A stretch of DNA of 43,445 nt from Peptococcaceae bacterium (GCA_009783315.1 WRHI01000011.1:1-43445), one strand, 5' to 3'. Shown: positions 26,854 through 35,220, numbered from the stretch's first letter. Numbers and translations are program-made. The notes: generated by a model not told the origin, from the letters alone.

Positions 26854-27546
26854 ATGGACACCTACCCAGTTGCGTTGAAGCTAAACAACCGGCTTTGTCT
26901 TGTCGTGGGCGGCGGAAAAGTTGGCGAAAGAAAGATCGCGACTCTGTTGGAATGCGGAGCTGTTGTGCGTGTTGTCAGCCCCGAGAGCACGTCTCAGGTG
27001 GCTGAATGGGCCCGATCAGGGCAAATTGAGCTGAGGCAGAGATGTTTTCAGGAAGAGGATTTAGATGGTGTTCTGGTTGTCATTGCCGCGACCGACTGTT
27101 ATGAGGTTAACCAGGATGTTTCCCGGGTGTGTGATGAGCGCCAGGTGATTGTTAACGCTGTGGACATCCCAGATCTTTGCAGTTTTTATGTACCGGCCGT
27201 GTTGCGGCGAGGTTTGCTGACAATCGCTGTGTCTACCGGTGGCGCCAGCCCGAAGTTGGCCGCCAAGATCCGCGACAGTTTAAGCGAACAGTTCGGGCCC
27301 GACTATGGGCGGTATTTGGAGTTGATTGCCGGTTGGCGGCGGCGCGTTCTCGCGGAAATAGCCGATACCGACCGCCGGGAGGCTTTTTTGAAACACATTG
27401 TTGATGATGTTACGTTGGAATTGATCCAGAAAGAGCAATATGATCTCCTAAAGGAGCGATTGGAAGATGTTTATTGCGGTTATGGGAGTCAATCACCGCA
27501 GCGCCCCGGTTCATGTCCGGGAGAGGATGTCTTTTTCCGAAAATAA
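26854..27546 (+). CDS. sirC: Precorrin-2 dehydrogenase / sirohydrochlorin-forming protein (CysG N-domain / Met8p-like)
   Basis: 'YPVALKLNNRLCLVVGGGKVGERKIATLLECGA', 'STGGASPKLAAKIRDSL'; an alternative start is at 26839. Confidence 0.92.
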   Translation: MDTYPVALKLNNRLCLVVGGGKVGERKIATLLECGAVVRVVSPESTSQVAEWARSGQIELRQRCFQEEDLDGVLVVIAATDCYEVNQDVSRVCDERQVIVNAVDIPDLCSFYVPAVLRRGLLTIAVSTGGASPKLAAKIRDSLSEQFGPDYGRYLELIAGWRRRVLAEIADTDRREAFLKHIVDDVTLELIQKEQYDLLKERLEDVYCGYGSQSPQRPGSCPGEDVFFRK

Positions 27547-28891
27547 AATTAAGAGCGCTTTCCCTGAGTTGCTTGCTCTTCCGGGTATTGCGGGCTGCTG
27601 TATTCTTTCCACATGCAACAGAACGGAAATCTATGTTGCGTCGACCGAATGGGAAATGGGGCGCAAAGCTGTGCGGGCCTTTTGGGCCAAAAGTTCAGGG
27701 TTGGTTTATACGGAAATCAGCAAGTATACTTTTTGTTACACGCTGGAAGAAGCTGTCTGCCATTTGTTTCGTGTCACAGCGGGATTGGATTCGATGGTTT
27801 TGGGGGAAACTGAGATATTGGGCCAGGTTAAGCGCGCCTATATGGCGGCACACAAAGCCGGCGCCACCAACGCGGCGCTTAACACCCTTTTTCAACAAGC
27901 TTTGAGCACGGCCAAGCGCGCCAGATCGGAAACCGGCATTGATCGCAATCCTGTATCGGTACCCTCTGTCGCTGTCGAACTCATTAAGCGGGAACTTGGC
28001 AAGCAGGATAACGGTCAATCAGAGCAAGATTTACCAAAAGAAGGGTTACTGGCCGGTCGCACGGTTCTTGTTATTGGCGCCGGCAAAATGAGCGAACTGA
28101 CTCTTGTGCATTTGAAAGCGAGTGGGATCAGCGGTATTGTTGTTTCCAACCGCTCCTATGACAGAGCCGTGAAGTTGGCGCAGTCTTTGGGTGGACGGGC
28201 TGTTCTGTTTGATGATATTCTGGATACGTTAGCGGAGGCGGATATTGTTATTTCCGGTACGGCGGCCCAACATATCGTGTTGACAGCCGATACGGTGGCG
28301 GAAGCCATGGCGCGGCGGCCGGAGAAACCCTTGCTGCTTGTGGATATTGCCGTTCCCAGGGATATTGATCCCCATGTGAAACAACTATCCGGCGTGACGC
28401 TGTTTGATGTTGACGATCTGCAGCATGTTGTGGATCGGTACTGGCAGGAAAGGCAGCAGGCAGCTTGTTTGGGTGAAATGATTATTCAAGAGGACTGCGA
28501 GGCTTTCATGGAAAGACTTGCGATGAGCAGTGTGAATCCGGTGCTCAGATCGTTGCAGGATTTTGGGGAGGAAATCAAAGAGCAGGAGCTAAAGAGGGCT
28601 TTGTCCAAGCTGCGCAATCTTTCCCCCCGGGAGAGAACCGCGGTGGAAACTTTAGCGACAGCCATTACGAATAAAATCATGCTGCGGCCGCTTTTGACGC
28701 TGCGGCAAGCAGCGCTGTCCTCAGAGGGACATTTTTACACGCAGCTGACTCAGAAACTGTTTGGGCTTGAAGGAGCTGAGGATGATGTCGATGAAGGAGA
28801 ATTTCACGGTCGGGAGCAGGAAGAGTGCTTTGGCGCTATGGCAAACCCAGTGGGTTATTGCTTGCCTGCGCGCAAGTTATCCTCAGTGTAA
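27467..28891 (+). CDS. hemA: Glutamyl-tRNA reductase
   Basis: 'GVNHRSAPVHVRERMSF', 'LSTCNRTEIY', 'GLDSMVLGETEILGQVKRAY', 'GAGKMSELT'. Confidence 0.97.
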   Translation: MFIAVMGVNHRSAPVHVRERMSFSENKIKSAFPELLALPGIAGCCILSTCNRTEIYVASTEWEMGRKAVRAFWAKSSGLVYTEISKYTFCYTLEEAVCHLFRVTAGLDSMVLGETEILGQVKRAYMAAHKAGATNAALNTLFQQALSTAKRARSETGIDRNPVSVPSVAVELIKRELGKQDNGQSEQDLPKEGLLAGRTVLVIGAGKMSELTLVHLKASGISGIVVSNRSYDRAVKLAQSLGGRAVLFDDILDTLAEADIVISGTAAQHIVLTADTVAEAMARRPEKPLLLVDIAVPRDIDPHVKQLSGVTLFDVDDLQHVVDRYWQERQQAACLGEMIIQEDCEAFMERLAMSSVNPVLRSLQDFGEEIKEQELKRALSKLRNLSPRERTAVETLATAITNKIMLRPLLTLRQAALSSEGHFYTQLTQKLFGLEGAEDDVDEGEFHGREQEECFGAMANPVGYCLPARKLSSV

Positions 28892-29738
28892 TTTTGAGAT
28901 TCAGACCTTTCAGACCTATGGTGATCAGGTGTTGAATGTTGCTTTATCGAAAATTGGAGACAAAGGGCTTTTCACCAAGGAATTGGAGCAGGCTCTCGGG
29001 GCCGGAGAGATTGATTTCGCGGTACACAGCCTGAAGGATTTGCCCGGCGATATGCCGGAGGGACTTTGTTTGGGTGCTGTTTGCCGGCGGGAAGAGCCTG
29101 GGGATGTTCTTGTCAGCCGGGGAGTTTCTTTTCGCGATTTGCCCCAAGGTGCTTTTGTCGGAACGTCTTCACTGCGTCGGTCGGCGCAGTTGTTGTTTGC
29201 CCGGCCCGATTTAAAAATCGCACCGATCAGGGGCAATATTGAGACGCGTTTGCGCAAACTGGACAGTGAAGGGTTTGACGCTGTTGTTCTGGCAGCGGCG
29301 GGCGTGATCAGACTTGGTTTACAAAGCCATATTACGGAACTTTTGCCGCCGGATATCTGTTTGTCGGCGATAGGTCAAGGGGCTGTGGCTGTGGAATGCC
29401 GCGAGGGGGACACGTCGGTGTTGGAAGTGTTGGCGGCGATTGACGACAAGCCGACACGCTTGGCTACGACAGCGGAACGCGCCCTTATGCGGGAACTGGG
29501 CGGAGGGTGCCAAGTGCCCGTGGCAGCGTTGGCCCAATTGGATGAAGATGTCCTTGTGATGGATGCCCTGGTGGCGCGTGTGGACGGCTCGGAAGTGATT
29601 CGGGTCAGGCGGGAGCAAGGCCTGAAGGATGATCCTGCCTATGAGGCCCAGGCTTTAGGGATCTTGGTTGCCCAGGATTTGCGGGAACGGGGCGCGGAGG
29701 AGATTTTGCGTCTCTGTGAAGGAGGGGCTAGGGAGTAG
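28791..29738 (+). CDS. hemC: Porphobilinogen deaminase (hydroxymethylbilane synthase); ATG at 28782 or 28785 also possible
   Basis: 'TVGSRKSALALWQTQWV', 'VHSLKDLPGDMPEGL', 'SSLRRSAQL', 'LGGGCQVPVAALAQ'. Confidence 0.96.
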   Translation: MKENFTVGSRKSALALWQTQWVIACLRASYPQCNFEIQTFQTYGDQVLNVALSKIGDKGLFTKELEQALGAGEIDFAVHSLKDLPGDMPEGLCLGAVCRREEPGDVLVSRGVSFRDLPQGAFVGTSSLRRSAQLLFARPDLKIAPIRGNIETRLRKLDSEGFDAVVLAAAGVIRLGLQSHITELLPPDICLSAIGQGAVAVECREGDTSVLEVLAAIDDKPTRLATTAERALMRELGGGCQVPVAALAQLDEDVLVMDALVARVDGSEVIRVRREQGLKDDPAYEAQALGILVAQDLRERGAEEILRLCEGGARE

Positions 29739-29751
29739 GGTCTAGGGACAC
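29724..29751. repeat. Degenerate heptad stretch at the hemC 3' end (ggggcta gggagta gggtcta gggacac), containing the hemC stop
   Basis: Four 7-nt-phased units; hemC TAG at 29736-29738. Confidence 0.6.
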
Positions 29752-29757
29752 TAGGTA

Positions 29758-29854
29758 CTAGGGGTCAGGGGTTAGGGGTCAGGGGTCAGGGGTTAGGGGT
29801 CAGGGGTTAGGGGTCAGGGGTTAGGGGTCAGGGGTTAGGGGTCAGGGGTTAGGG
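29758..29854. repeat. Heptanucleotide array of 14 units TTAGGGG/TCAGGGG (G-quadruplex-prone)
   Basis: Strict 7-nt phase from ctagggg to ttaggg. Confidence 0.97.
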
Positions 29855-29861
29855 ATGGAGG

Positions 29862-29878
29862 CGCCTTTTTCAGGCGCT
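29862..29878. other. Hairpin GCGCCT-TTTTC-AGGCGC immediately downstream of the TTAGGGG array
   Basis: 6-bp perfect stem; no U tract after it. Confidence 0.5.
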
Positions 29879-30008
29879 GGGATTTGAAATGGGGGAAGGG
29901 AAGGGGCTGACCAGTTGCTGGTGTGCTTAGCGGGTGCCCGAATCGGTAAATATTGCTGCGAATGCTGGTTTTTGAGGATGGATGGGGCCAAAAGGAATCC
30001 TAATTTTA

Positions 30009-30037
30009 TTGAAATTTAATCTTTTATATGATATTAT
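30009..30037 (+). promoter_or_regulatory. Candidate internal promoter TTGAAA-17-TATTAT upstream of cobA-hemD
   Basis: ttgaaa 30009-30014, tattat 30032-30037; followed by hairpin cgacgc-tttt-gcgtcg at 30052-30067. Confidence 0.6.
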
Positions 30038-30065
30038 TATAGATAATCAAACGACGCTTTTGCGT

Positions 30066-30132
30066 CGAATGCCAAATGCTGAATGCGAATGCTGAATGCC
30101 GAATGCGGATGCCGAATGCCGAATGCGGATGC
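30066..30132. repeat. Array of mixed 7-nt CGAATGC/TGAATGC and 6-nt GGATGC/GAATGC units in the cobA-hemD leader
   Basis: Ten consecutive units read directly. Confidence 0.92.
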
Positions 30133-30171
30133 CGATTAACGAGTACCGAATACCGAGCTTGGAGGGAAACT

Positions 30172-31698
30172 GTGGAAAAAGGTGTAGTCTATTTGGTGGG
30201 CGCCGGTCCGGGGGATCCGGGGCTGATGACTGTGAAGGGGCTTTCCTGTATTAAGAAAGCGGACGTCCTTGTTTATGACCGTCTTGTTGCTTCAAAACTT
30301 CTTTCGTATGCGCCTGCTCAGGCTGAGATGATTTATGTGGGCAAGTCTCCGGATCATCATGCTTTGCCTCAAGATGAGATTAATCTGTTGCTGGTGGATA
30401 AAGCTTTGGAGGGCAAGTGTGTCGTGCGGCTCAAAGGGGGCGATCCGTTTCTGTTCGGCCGCGGCGGGGAAGAGGCGGAGTGCTTGATCGATCACGGGGT
30501 CTCTTTTGAGGTTGTGCCTGGTATTACGTCGGCGTTGGCGGTGCCGGCTTACGCGGGGATTCCTGTGACCCACCGGGATTATACGTCGGGTGTGTGTATT
30601 GTGACGGGCAATGAGGATCCTTTGAAGGAGGATTCCGCTTTGGATTGGAGCAAGATTGCTTTGTCTGCTAATACGTTAATTTTTTTGATGGGCATGGCCA
30701 ATCTTGGCTCGATTTGCCTGCGGCTGCTTGAGAACGGGAGAGCACCGCAGACGCCTGTGGCGTTAATCCGTTGGGGGACTCGGCCGGAGCAGCGTACCTT
30801 GGTCGGGACCTTGGCGACCATTGAGACTTATGCCCGATCGGCGAATTTTGCCAATCCGGCTGTTATTGTCGTTGGCGATGTGGTCAATTTGCGGGCGAAG
30901 CTTTCTTGGATTGAGAAGAGACCTCTTTTTGGTAAAAGGGTTTTGGTGACCCGGACACGGGAGCAGGCCAGCCGGCTGACTCAGGCTATTGAGGAGCGGG
31001 GCGGCGAGGCGTATGAGTTTCCGGCTATCAAGGTTGTTCCGGCTCTGCCTGAAGATGTGGCGCGGCTTGACGACGCGCTGCGGGAGGCCGCCGCTTATAA
31101 GTGGATTGTTTTTACGAGCGTTAACGGTGTGACGTCGTTTTTTGGCCGCCTTGAGGCGCTGGAGATGGATGTGCGTGATCTGAAGGGGCCGCGTCTGTGC
31201 GCGATTGGGCCGAAAACGGCTGAGGAATTGCGGCGGAAAGGGCTGCGGGTGGATTTTTTGCCGGAGCTTTTCCGGGCGGAGCAGATTGTTGAGGGGCTTA
31301 GGGATAAGGTTGCGGCTGGGGACAAAATTCTTCTGCCCCGGGCCAATATCGCCCGCAAGGTTCTGCCGGAAGCGTTGGCGGAGATGGGCGCTATTGTGGA
31401 TGAGATTGTCGCTTACCGTACGGTTCAGGCTGAGCCGAAGGATTCGGGGGAACGGATGCGCCAGGAGCTGAGGGATGGCCGGATTCAGATTATAACCTTT
31501 ACGAGTTCGTCAACGGTGACGAATTTTCTCAAACTTGTGGGCGTGGATTCGATTCCGGAGTGGCGTGATCAGGTTAAGGTGGCCAGCATTGGTCCGATTA
31601 CGTCTGAGACTGCGGAGAGAATGGGGTTAACGGTTGATTGGGAGGCCGAGGAATATACCATTGAGGGGCTGATTAAGGCCATTGAGAAACACTCTTAA
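30172..31698 (+). CDS. cobA-hemD: Fused uroporphyrinogen-III C-methyltransferase / uroporphyrinogen-III synthase (GTG start)
   Basis: 'VYLVGAGPGDPGLMTVKG', 'RLKGGDPFLFGRGGEEAE' followed by a HemD domain 'GKRVLVTRTREQASRLTQAIEERGGEAYEFPAIK'; RBS ggaggg. Confidence 0.95.
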   Translation: MEKGVVYLVGAGPGDPGLMTVKGLSCIKKADVLVYDRLVASKLLSYAPAQAEMIYVGKSPDHHALPQDEINLLLVDKALEGKCVVRLKGGDPFLFGRGGEEAECLIDHGVSFEVVPGITSALAVPAYAGIPVTHRDYTSGVCIVTGNEDPLKEDSALDWSKIALSANTLIFLMGMANLGSICLRLLENGRAPQTPVALIRWGTRPEQRTLVGTLATIETYARSANFANPAVIVVGDVVNLRAKLSWIEKRPLFGKRVLVTRTREQASRLTQAIEERGGEAYEFPAIKVVPALPEDVARLDDALREAAAYKWIVFTSVNGVTSFFGRLEALEMDVRDLKGPRLCAIGPKTAEELRRKGLRVDFLPELFRAEQIVEGLRDKVAAGDKILLPRANIARKVLPEALAEMGAIVDEIVAYRTVQAEPKDSGERMRQELRDGRIQIITFTSSSTVTNFLKLVGVDSIPEWRDQVKVASIGPITSETAERMGLTVDWEAEEYTIEGLIKAIEKHS

Positions 31699-31782
31699 AA
31701 GTCCAAGGTTTCGTCTAGGCGTATGCCTGAGCGTGAATAAACGGACACAGCGAATAAGGAATCAGCGAAATAGCGAGAAGGG

Positions 31783-32973
31783 ATGGATCAGACAATGATC
31801 AGCATCAGTAAGTTGCTTTGTGATACGGAGAATTTTGGGGATTCTTTGCGCTACGCGCCGGAGAGCCATGGACAGCGCGACGGCGCGGTTTCGGGGCGTG
31901 GTCCGGTGGTGGTTTGGAATTGTACCCGGACATGCAATCTCAAGTGCATTCATTGTTATTCGGCTTCTGATCATAAGGCTTATGAACAGATGAGCCATGA
32001 GGAAGCGAAGAAGTTTATTGATGATTTGGCGGAGTTCAAGGTGCCGGTTATTCTGTTTTCCGGCGGGGAACCTTTGATGCGGCCGGATTGTCTGGAGCTT
32101 ATCGCGTATGCCCGGGAGAAGGGGCTTCGCACGACTTTGTCAACGAACGGGACGCTGATTACGGAGGAGAAGGCCCGGGCGCTGAAGGATCTGGGCGTGG
32201 GGTATGTAGGGATCAGTCTGGACGGGCTGGAAGAGGTTAATGATAGTTTTCGCGGGCAGAAAGGCGCTTTTGCCAAAGCTCTCCAAGGGATACGCAATTG
32301 TCTGGCTGTTGATCAGAAGGTTGGACTGCGGTTTACGATTAATCGGCATAATCATAAGTTTTTGAACGATATTTTTGATTTGGTGGAACGGGAGAATATT
32401 CCGCGGGTTTGTTTCTATCATCTCGTTTATTCGGGCCGGGGCAGCGCTATGATGGAGGAGGATATCAGCAGGGAGGAAAGCCGCGCCGCTATTGAGCTTA
32501 TTATGGAGCGGACGTTGGATTTTCACCGGCGCGGGTTGAATAAGGAGATTTTGACGGTGGACAACCATGCCGACGCTATTTATGTTTATCTGAAGCTGCG
32601 GGAAACGGATCCTGAGCGCGCTGAGTATGTGCGTTCTTTGTTGCTGCGCAACGGGGGCAATCGTTCGGGGATCGCTATCGGTCAGGTGGATTGGCAGGGC
32701 AATGTTCATCCTGATCAGTTTACCGGTGGCCATCATCTTGGCAATGTTCTGGAGAGGAAGTTCGGTGATATTTGGTCGGATTCGACGAATGAGATTATGG
32801 CGGGGCTGAAAGACCGGAAACCGTTGCTGCAGGGTCGCTGCGCCGCTTGTGCGCATCTGGATATGTGCAATGGTAATTTCCGTACCCGGGCCGAAGCTGT
32901 CTATGATGATTTCTGGGCTCAGGATCCGGCTTGTTATTTGACGGATGAGGAGATTGGGGCAGTGGACAGTTGA
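31783..32973 (+). CDS. ahbC: Radical SAM heme-biosynthesis protein, AhbC/NirJ1-like (Fe-coproporphyrin synthase)
   Basis: CTRTCNLKCIHCYS radical-SAM motif; C-terminal C-rich SPASM-like 'LLQGRCAACAHLDMCNGNF'; adjacent to ahbD/ahbA/ahbB. Confidence 0.88.
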   Translation: MDQTMISISKLLCDTENFGDSLRYAPESHGQRDGAVSGRGPVVVWNCTRTCNLKCIHCYSASDHKAYEQMSHEEAKKFIDDLAEFKVPVILFSGGEPLMRPDCLELIAYAREKGLRTTLSTNGTLITEEKARALKDLGVGYVGISLDGLEEVNDSFRGQKGAFAKALQGIRNCLAVDQKVGLRFTINRHNHKFLNDIFDLVERENIPRVCFYHLVYSGRGSAMMEEDISREESRAAIELIMERTLDFHRRGLNKEILTVDNHADAIYVYLKLRETDPERAEYVRSLLLRNGGNRSGIAIGQVDWQGNVHPDQFTGGHHLGNVLERKFGDIWSDSTNEIMAGLKDRKPLLQGRCAACAHLDMCNGNFRTRAEAVYDDFWAQDPACYLTDEEIGAVDS

Positions 32974-33109
32974 CAGTAGACCGTTGACAGTAGACCGTTG
33001 ACAGTAGACCGTTGACAGTAGACCGTTGACAGTGGACAGTTGACAGTGGACAGTTGACAGTGGATGGTTGACAGTGGATGGTTGACAGGGGATAGTTGAC
33101 AATGGATAG
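32963..33109. repeat. Heptanucleotide array of 21 units alternating TTGACAG with TAGACCG/TGGACAG/TGGATGG and related units
   Basis: Strict 7-nt phase over 147 nt; contains the ahbC stop codon (32971-32973). Confidence 0.98.
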
Positions 33110-33207
33110 TAAGAGAAGGGTCAGGTTTCGTGGTCTTTTGATGTTGAGCAAGAGAATCGGCAAACAGTGAGCTGGATGCTGACTATTTGGGAAGGAGATC
33201 CTTGGGT

Positions 33208-34200
33208 ATGATTATTTCTTGGAATACGACGAACGCATGCAATTTGTATTGCGCTCATTGCTATAGGGACGCCGGAGCGAAGCAGGATGAGGAGCTGAAT
33301 ACGGAGGAGGGCAAGCGGCTGTTGGAGCAGATCGCCGAGGCCGGGTTCAAGATTATGATTTTTAGCGGCGGTGAGCCGTTTATGCGTTCTGATATTATTG
33401 AGTTGGTTGCTTACGCGCGTTCTTTGGGGTTGCGGCCGGTGTTTGGAACGAATGGGACTTTGATTACACCGGAGATTGCCCGGGATCTGAAGACGGCGGG
33501 CACAATGGGTGTGGGTATCAGCTTGGACAGTTTGGATGTGGAGAAGCACGATAAATTGCGCGGACAGGCCGGCAGCTGGGAGGGCGCTGTGCGCGGTATG
33601 AAGAATTGCCGGGAGGCCGGGGTGGCTTTTCAGATCCATACGACAGTGATGGATTGGAATGATCATGAGGTTGAGGCGATTACGGATTTTGCTGTTGAGA
33701 TGGGCGCGGTGGCTCATCATGTTTTCTTCCTTGTGCCTACGGGCCGGGCGGTGGATATTGAGCAAGAGTCCCTGCGGGCTGAGCAGTATGAGAACGTGCT
33801 GGAACGGATTATGAAGAAGCAGCAAACGGTGGATATTGAACTGAAACCGACGTGCGCGCCGCAATTTATGCGGATCGCGAAGCAGATGGGCATGGATCTG
33901 CGGTTCGAGCGGGGGTGTTTGGCCGGGACATCTTATTGTATCATTGGTCCGAAGGGGGATGTGCAGCCTTGCGCTTATTTGAATATACCTTTGGGGAATG
34001 TGCGGGAGCAGTCTTTTGTGGATATTTGGCGGAACAGTCCTGTTTTTGAGGAACTGCGGACGCTGGATTATGAGGGCGGTTGCGGATCTTGCGCCTATAA
34101 ACAGAATTGTGGCGGATGCAGGGCTCGGGCTTATTTCTATCATGGCAGTTATATGGCAGAAGAGCCGTGGTGTTTGTATCACGGACGAAAAGGGTATTGA
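33208..34200 (+). CDS. ahbD: Radical SAM heme synthase AhbD/NirJ2-like
   Basis: 'MIISWNTTNACNLYCAHCYRDAG'; C-terminal 'GGCGSCAYKQNCGGCRARAYFYHG' SPASM-type cluster; RBS gaaggaga. Confidence 0.88.
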   Translation: MIISWNTTNACNLYCAHCYRDAGAKQDEELNTEEGKRLLEQIAEAGFKIMIFSGGEPFMRSDIIELVAYARSLGLRPVFGTNGTLITPEIARDLKTAGTMGVGISLDSLDVEKHDKLRGQAGSWEGAVRGMKNCREAGVAFQIHTTVMDWNDHEVEAITDFAVEMGAVAHHVFFLVPTGRAVDIEQESLRAEQYENVLERIMKKQQTVDIELKPTCAPQFMRIAKQMGMDLRFERGCLAGTSYCIIGPKGDVQPCAYLNIPLGNVREQSFVDIWRNSPVFEELRTLDYEGGCGSCAYKQNCGGCRARAYFYHGSYMAEEPWCLYHGRKGY

Positions 34201-34212
34201 GCGAGGTGTGAT

Positions 34213-34668
34213 GTGGATCAAATTGATCGGGAGTTGCTGAATCGGGTTCAGGAGGGGATCCCGGTGACGGAAAGGCCTTATGCTGAACTGGCTGAGGGTC
34301 TGGGCATCGGCGAGTTTGACGTGATGGAGCGGCTGCGCCTGCTCAAGGAGGCGGGAGTGATCCGCCGGATGGGCGGGGTTTTTGATTCGCGGCGCCTGGG
34401 GTATAAGGGGACTTTGTGCGCTTTGAAGGTGCCCCAAGAACGGATTGAGGACGTGGCGGCTGTTGTGAACCGGTATCCGGGGATTACCCATAATTATCTT
34501 AGGCGTCATGCTTATAATATGTGGTTTACAGTGCTGTCCGAGAGCCAGGAGAAGACAGAAGGGATTTTGGCGGAGATTAAGAGGGAGACGGGAATTGAGG
34601 ATCTTTTGAATTTGCCTTCCCGGCGTTTTTTTAAGGTGCGGGTTAAGTTTGATGTGAAGAATATTTGA
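34213..34668 (+). CDS. ahbA: Siroheme decarboxylase subunit (AhbA/NirD-like, Lrp/AsnC fold; GTG start)
   Basis: HTH 'ELLNRVQEGIPVTERPYAELAEGLGIGEFDVMERLRLLKEAGVIRRMGGVFDSRRLGYKG'; 'THNYLRRHAYNMWFTV'. Confidence 0.88.
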   Translation: MDQIDRELLNRVQEGIPVTERPYAELAEGLGIGEFDVMERLRLLKEAGVIRRMGGVFDSRRLGYKGTLCALKVPQERIEDVAAVVNRYPGITHNYLRRHAYNMWFTVLSESQEKTEGILAEIKRETGIEDLLNLPSRRFFKVRVKFDVKNI

Positions 34669-34731
34669 AGGGGATTAGCCGAATGGAGACTAAAACGCTG
34701 ATGAATAGGATTATTATGTGAGGAGGACCCG

Positions 34732-35205
34732 ATGGATTTTAGCGAAGCGGACAAAAAGCTTATTGTGGAGCTGCAGAAGGACTTGCCTCTTGTGTCCCGG
34801 CCTTTTGCCGAGTTGGGGGAGCGGGTCGGGCTCAGTGAGGCAGAGGTTCTGGAGCGATTGAATTCTTGGCAGGAGTCGGGAGCTTTGCGGCGTGTCGGCG
34901 CAGCCCTGCGCCATCGGGCGGTGGGTTTTGTCGCTAACGCCATGATTGTTTGGCGGGCGCCGGAGGAACGGATCGGCGAAGTTGGGGAGTTGTTCGCCGC
35001 GCTGCCGGAAGTGACTCATTGTTATGAGCGTGATATGCTGCCTGATTGGCCGTATAATCTTTATACTATGGTTCACGCGAAGTCAGAGGATGAATGCCGG
35101 GCGCTGGCGGCGAAACTGGCGGAAATGGCTGATGTGGACGATTATGACATTCTGAGCAGTTATGCGGAATTGAAGAAGAGCAGCATGAGTTATTTTGCCG
35201 ATTAG
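34732..35205 (+). CDS. ahbB: Siroheme decarboxylase subunit (AhbB/NirL-like)
   Basis: Paralogue of the preceding gene: 'ELQKDLPLVSRPFAELGERVGLSEAEVLERLNSW', 'VTHCYERDMLPDWPYNLYTMVHA'. Confidence 0.88.
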   Translation: MDFSEADKKLIVELQKDLPLVSRPFAELGERVGLSEAEVLERLNSWQESGALRRVGAALRHRAVGFVANAMIVWRAPEERIGEVGELFAALPEVTHCYERDMLPDWPYNLYTMVHAKSEDECRALAAKLAEMADVDDYDILSSYAELKKSSMSYFAD

Positions 35206-35220
35206 GGAAGAGATGGGGCC

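Noticed and set aside
27467-28891. hemA overlaps as evidence of a pseudogene or frameshift
   Set aside because: SirC, HemA and HemC are each intact over their conserved domains; overlap reported as a finding instead.
29758-29854. Telomere-like TTAGGG repeat
   Set aside because: Internal to a bacterial operon, alternates with TCAGGGG and unit is 7 nt, so not a telomere.
29879-30008. Cobalamin or other known riboswitch before cobA-hemD
   Set aside because: No recognisable B12 box or other consensus seen by eye.
32140-33102. 320-aa minus-strand ORF with STVHCQLSTVNG repeats
   Set aside because: The repeats are simply the antisense translation of the heptad array; the rest is antisense to ahbC.
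32963-33109. Possible CRISPR array
   Set aside because: Period is 7/14 nt with no unique spacers and no cas genes.
33121-34509. 462-aa ORF on the minus strand
   Set aside because: Fully antisense to ahbD/ahbA, which have clear family motifs. Composition (His/Pro/Arg/Asn-rich) is typical of a shadow ORF.
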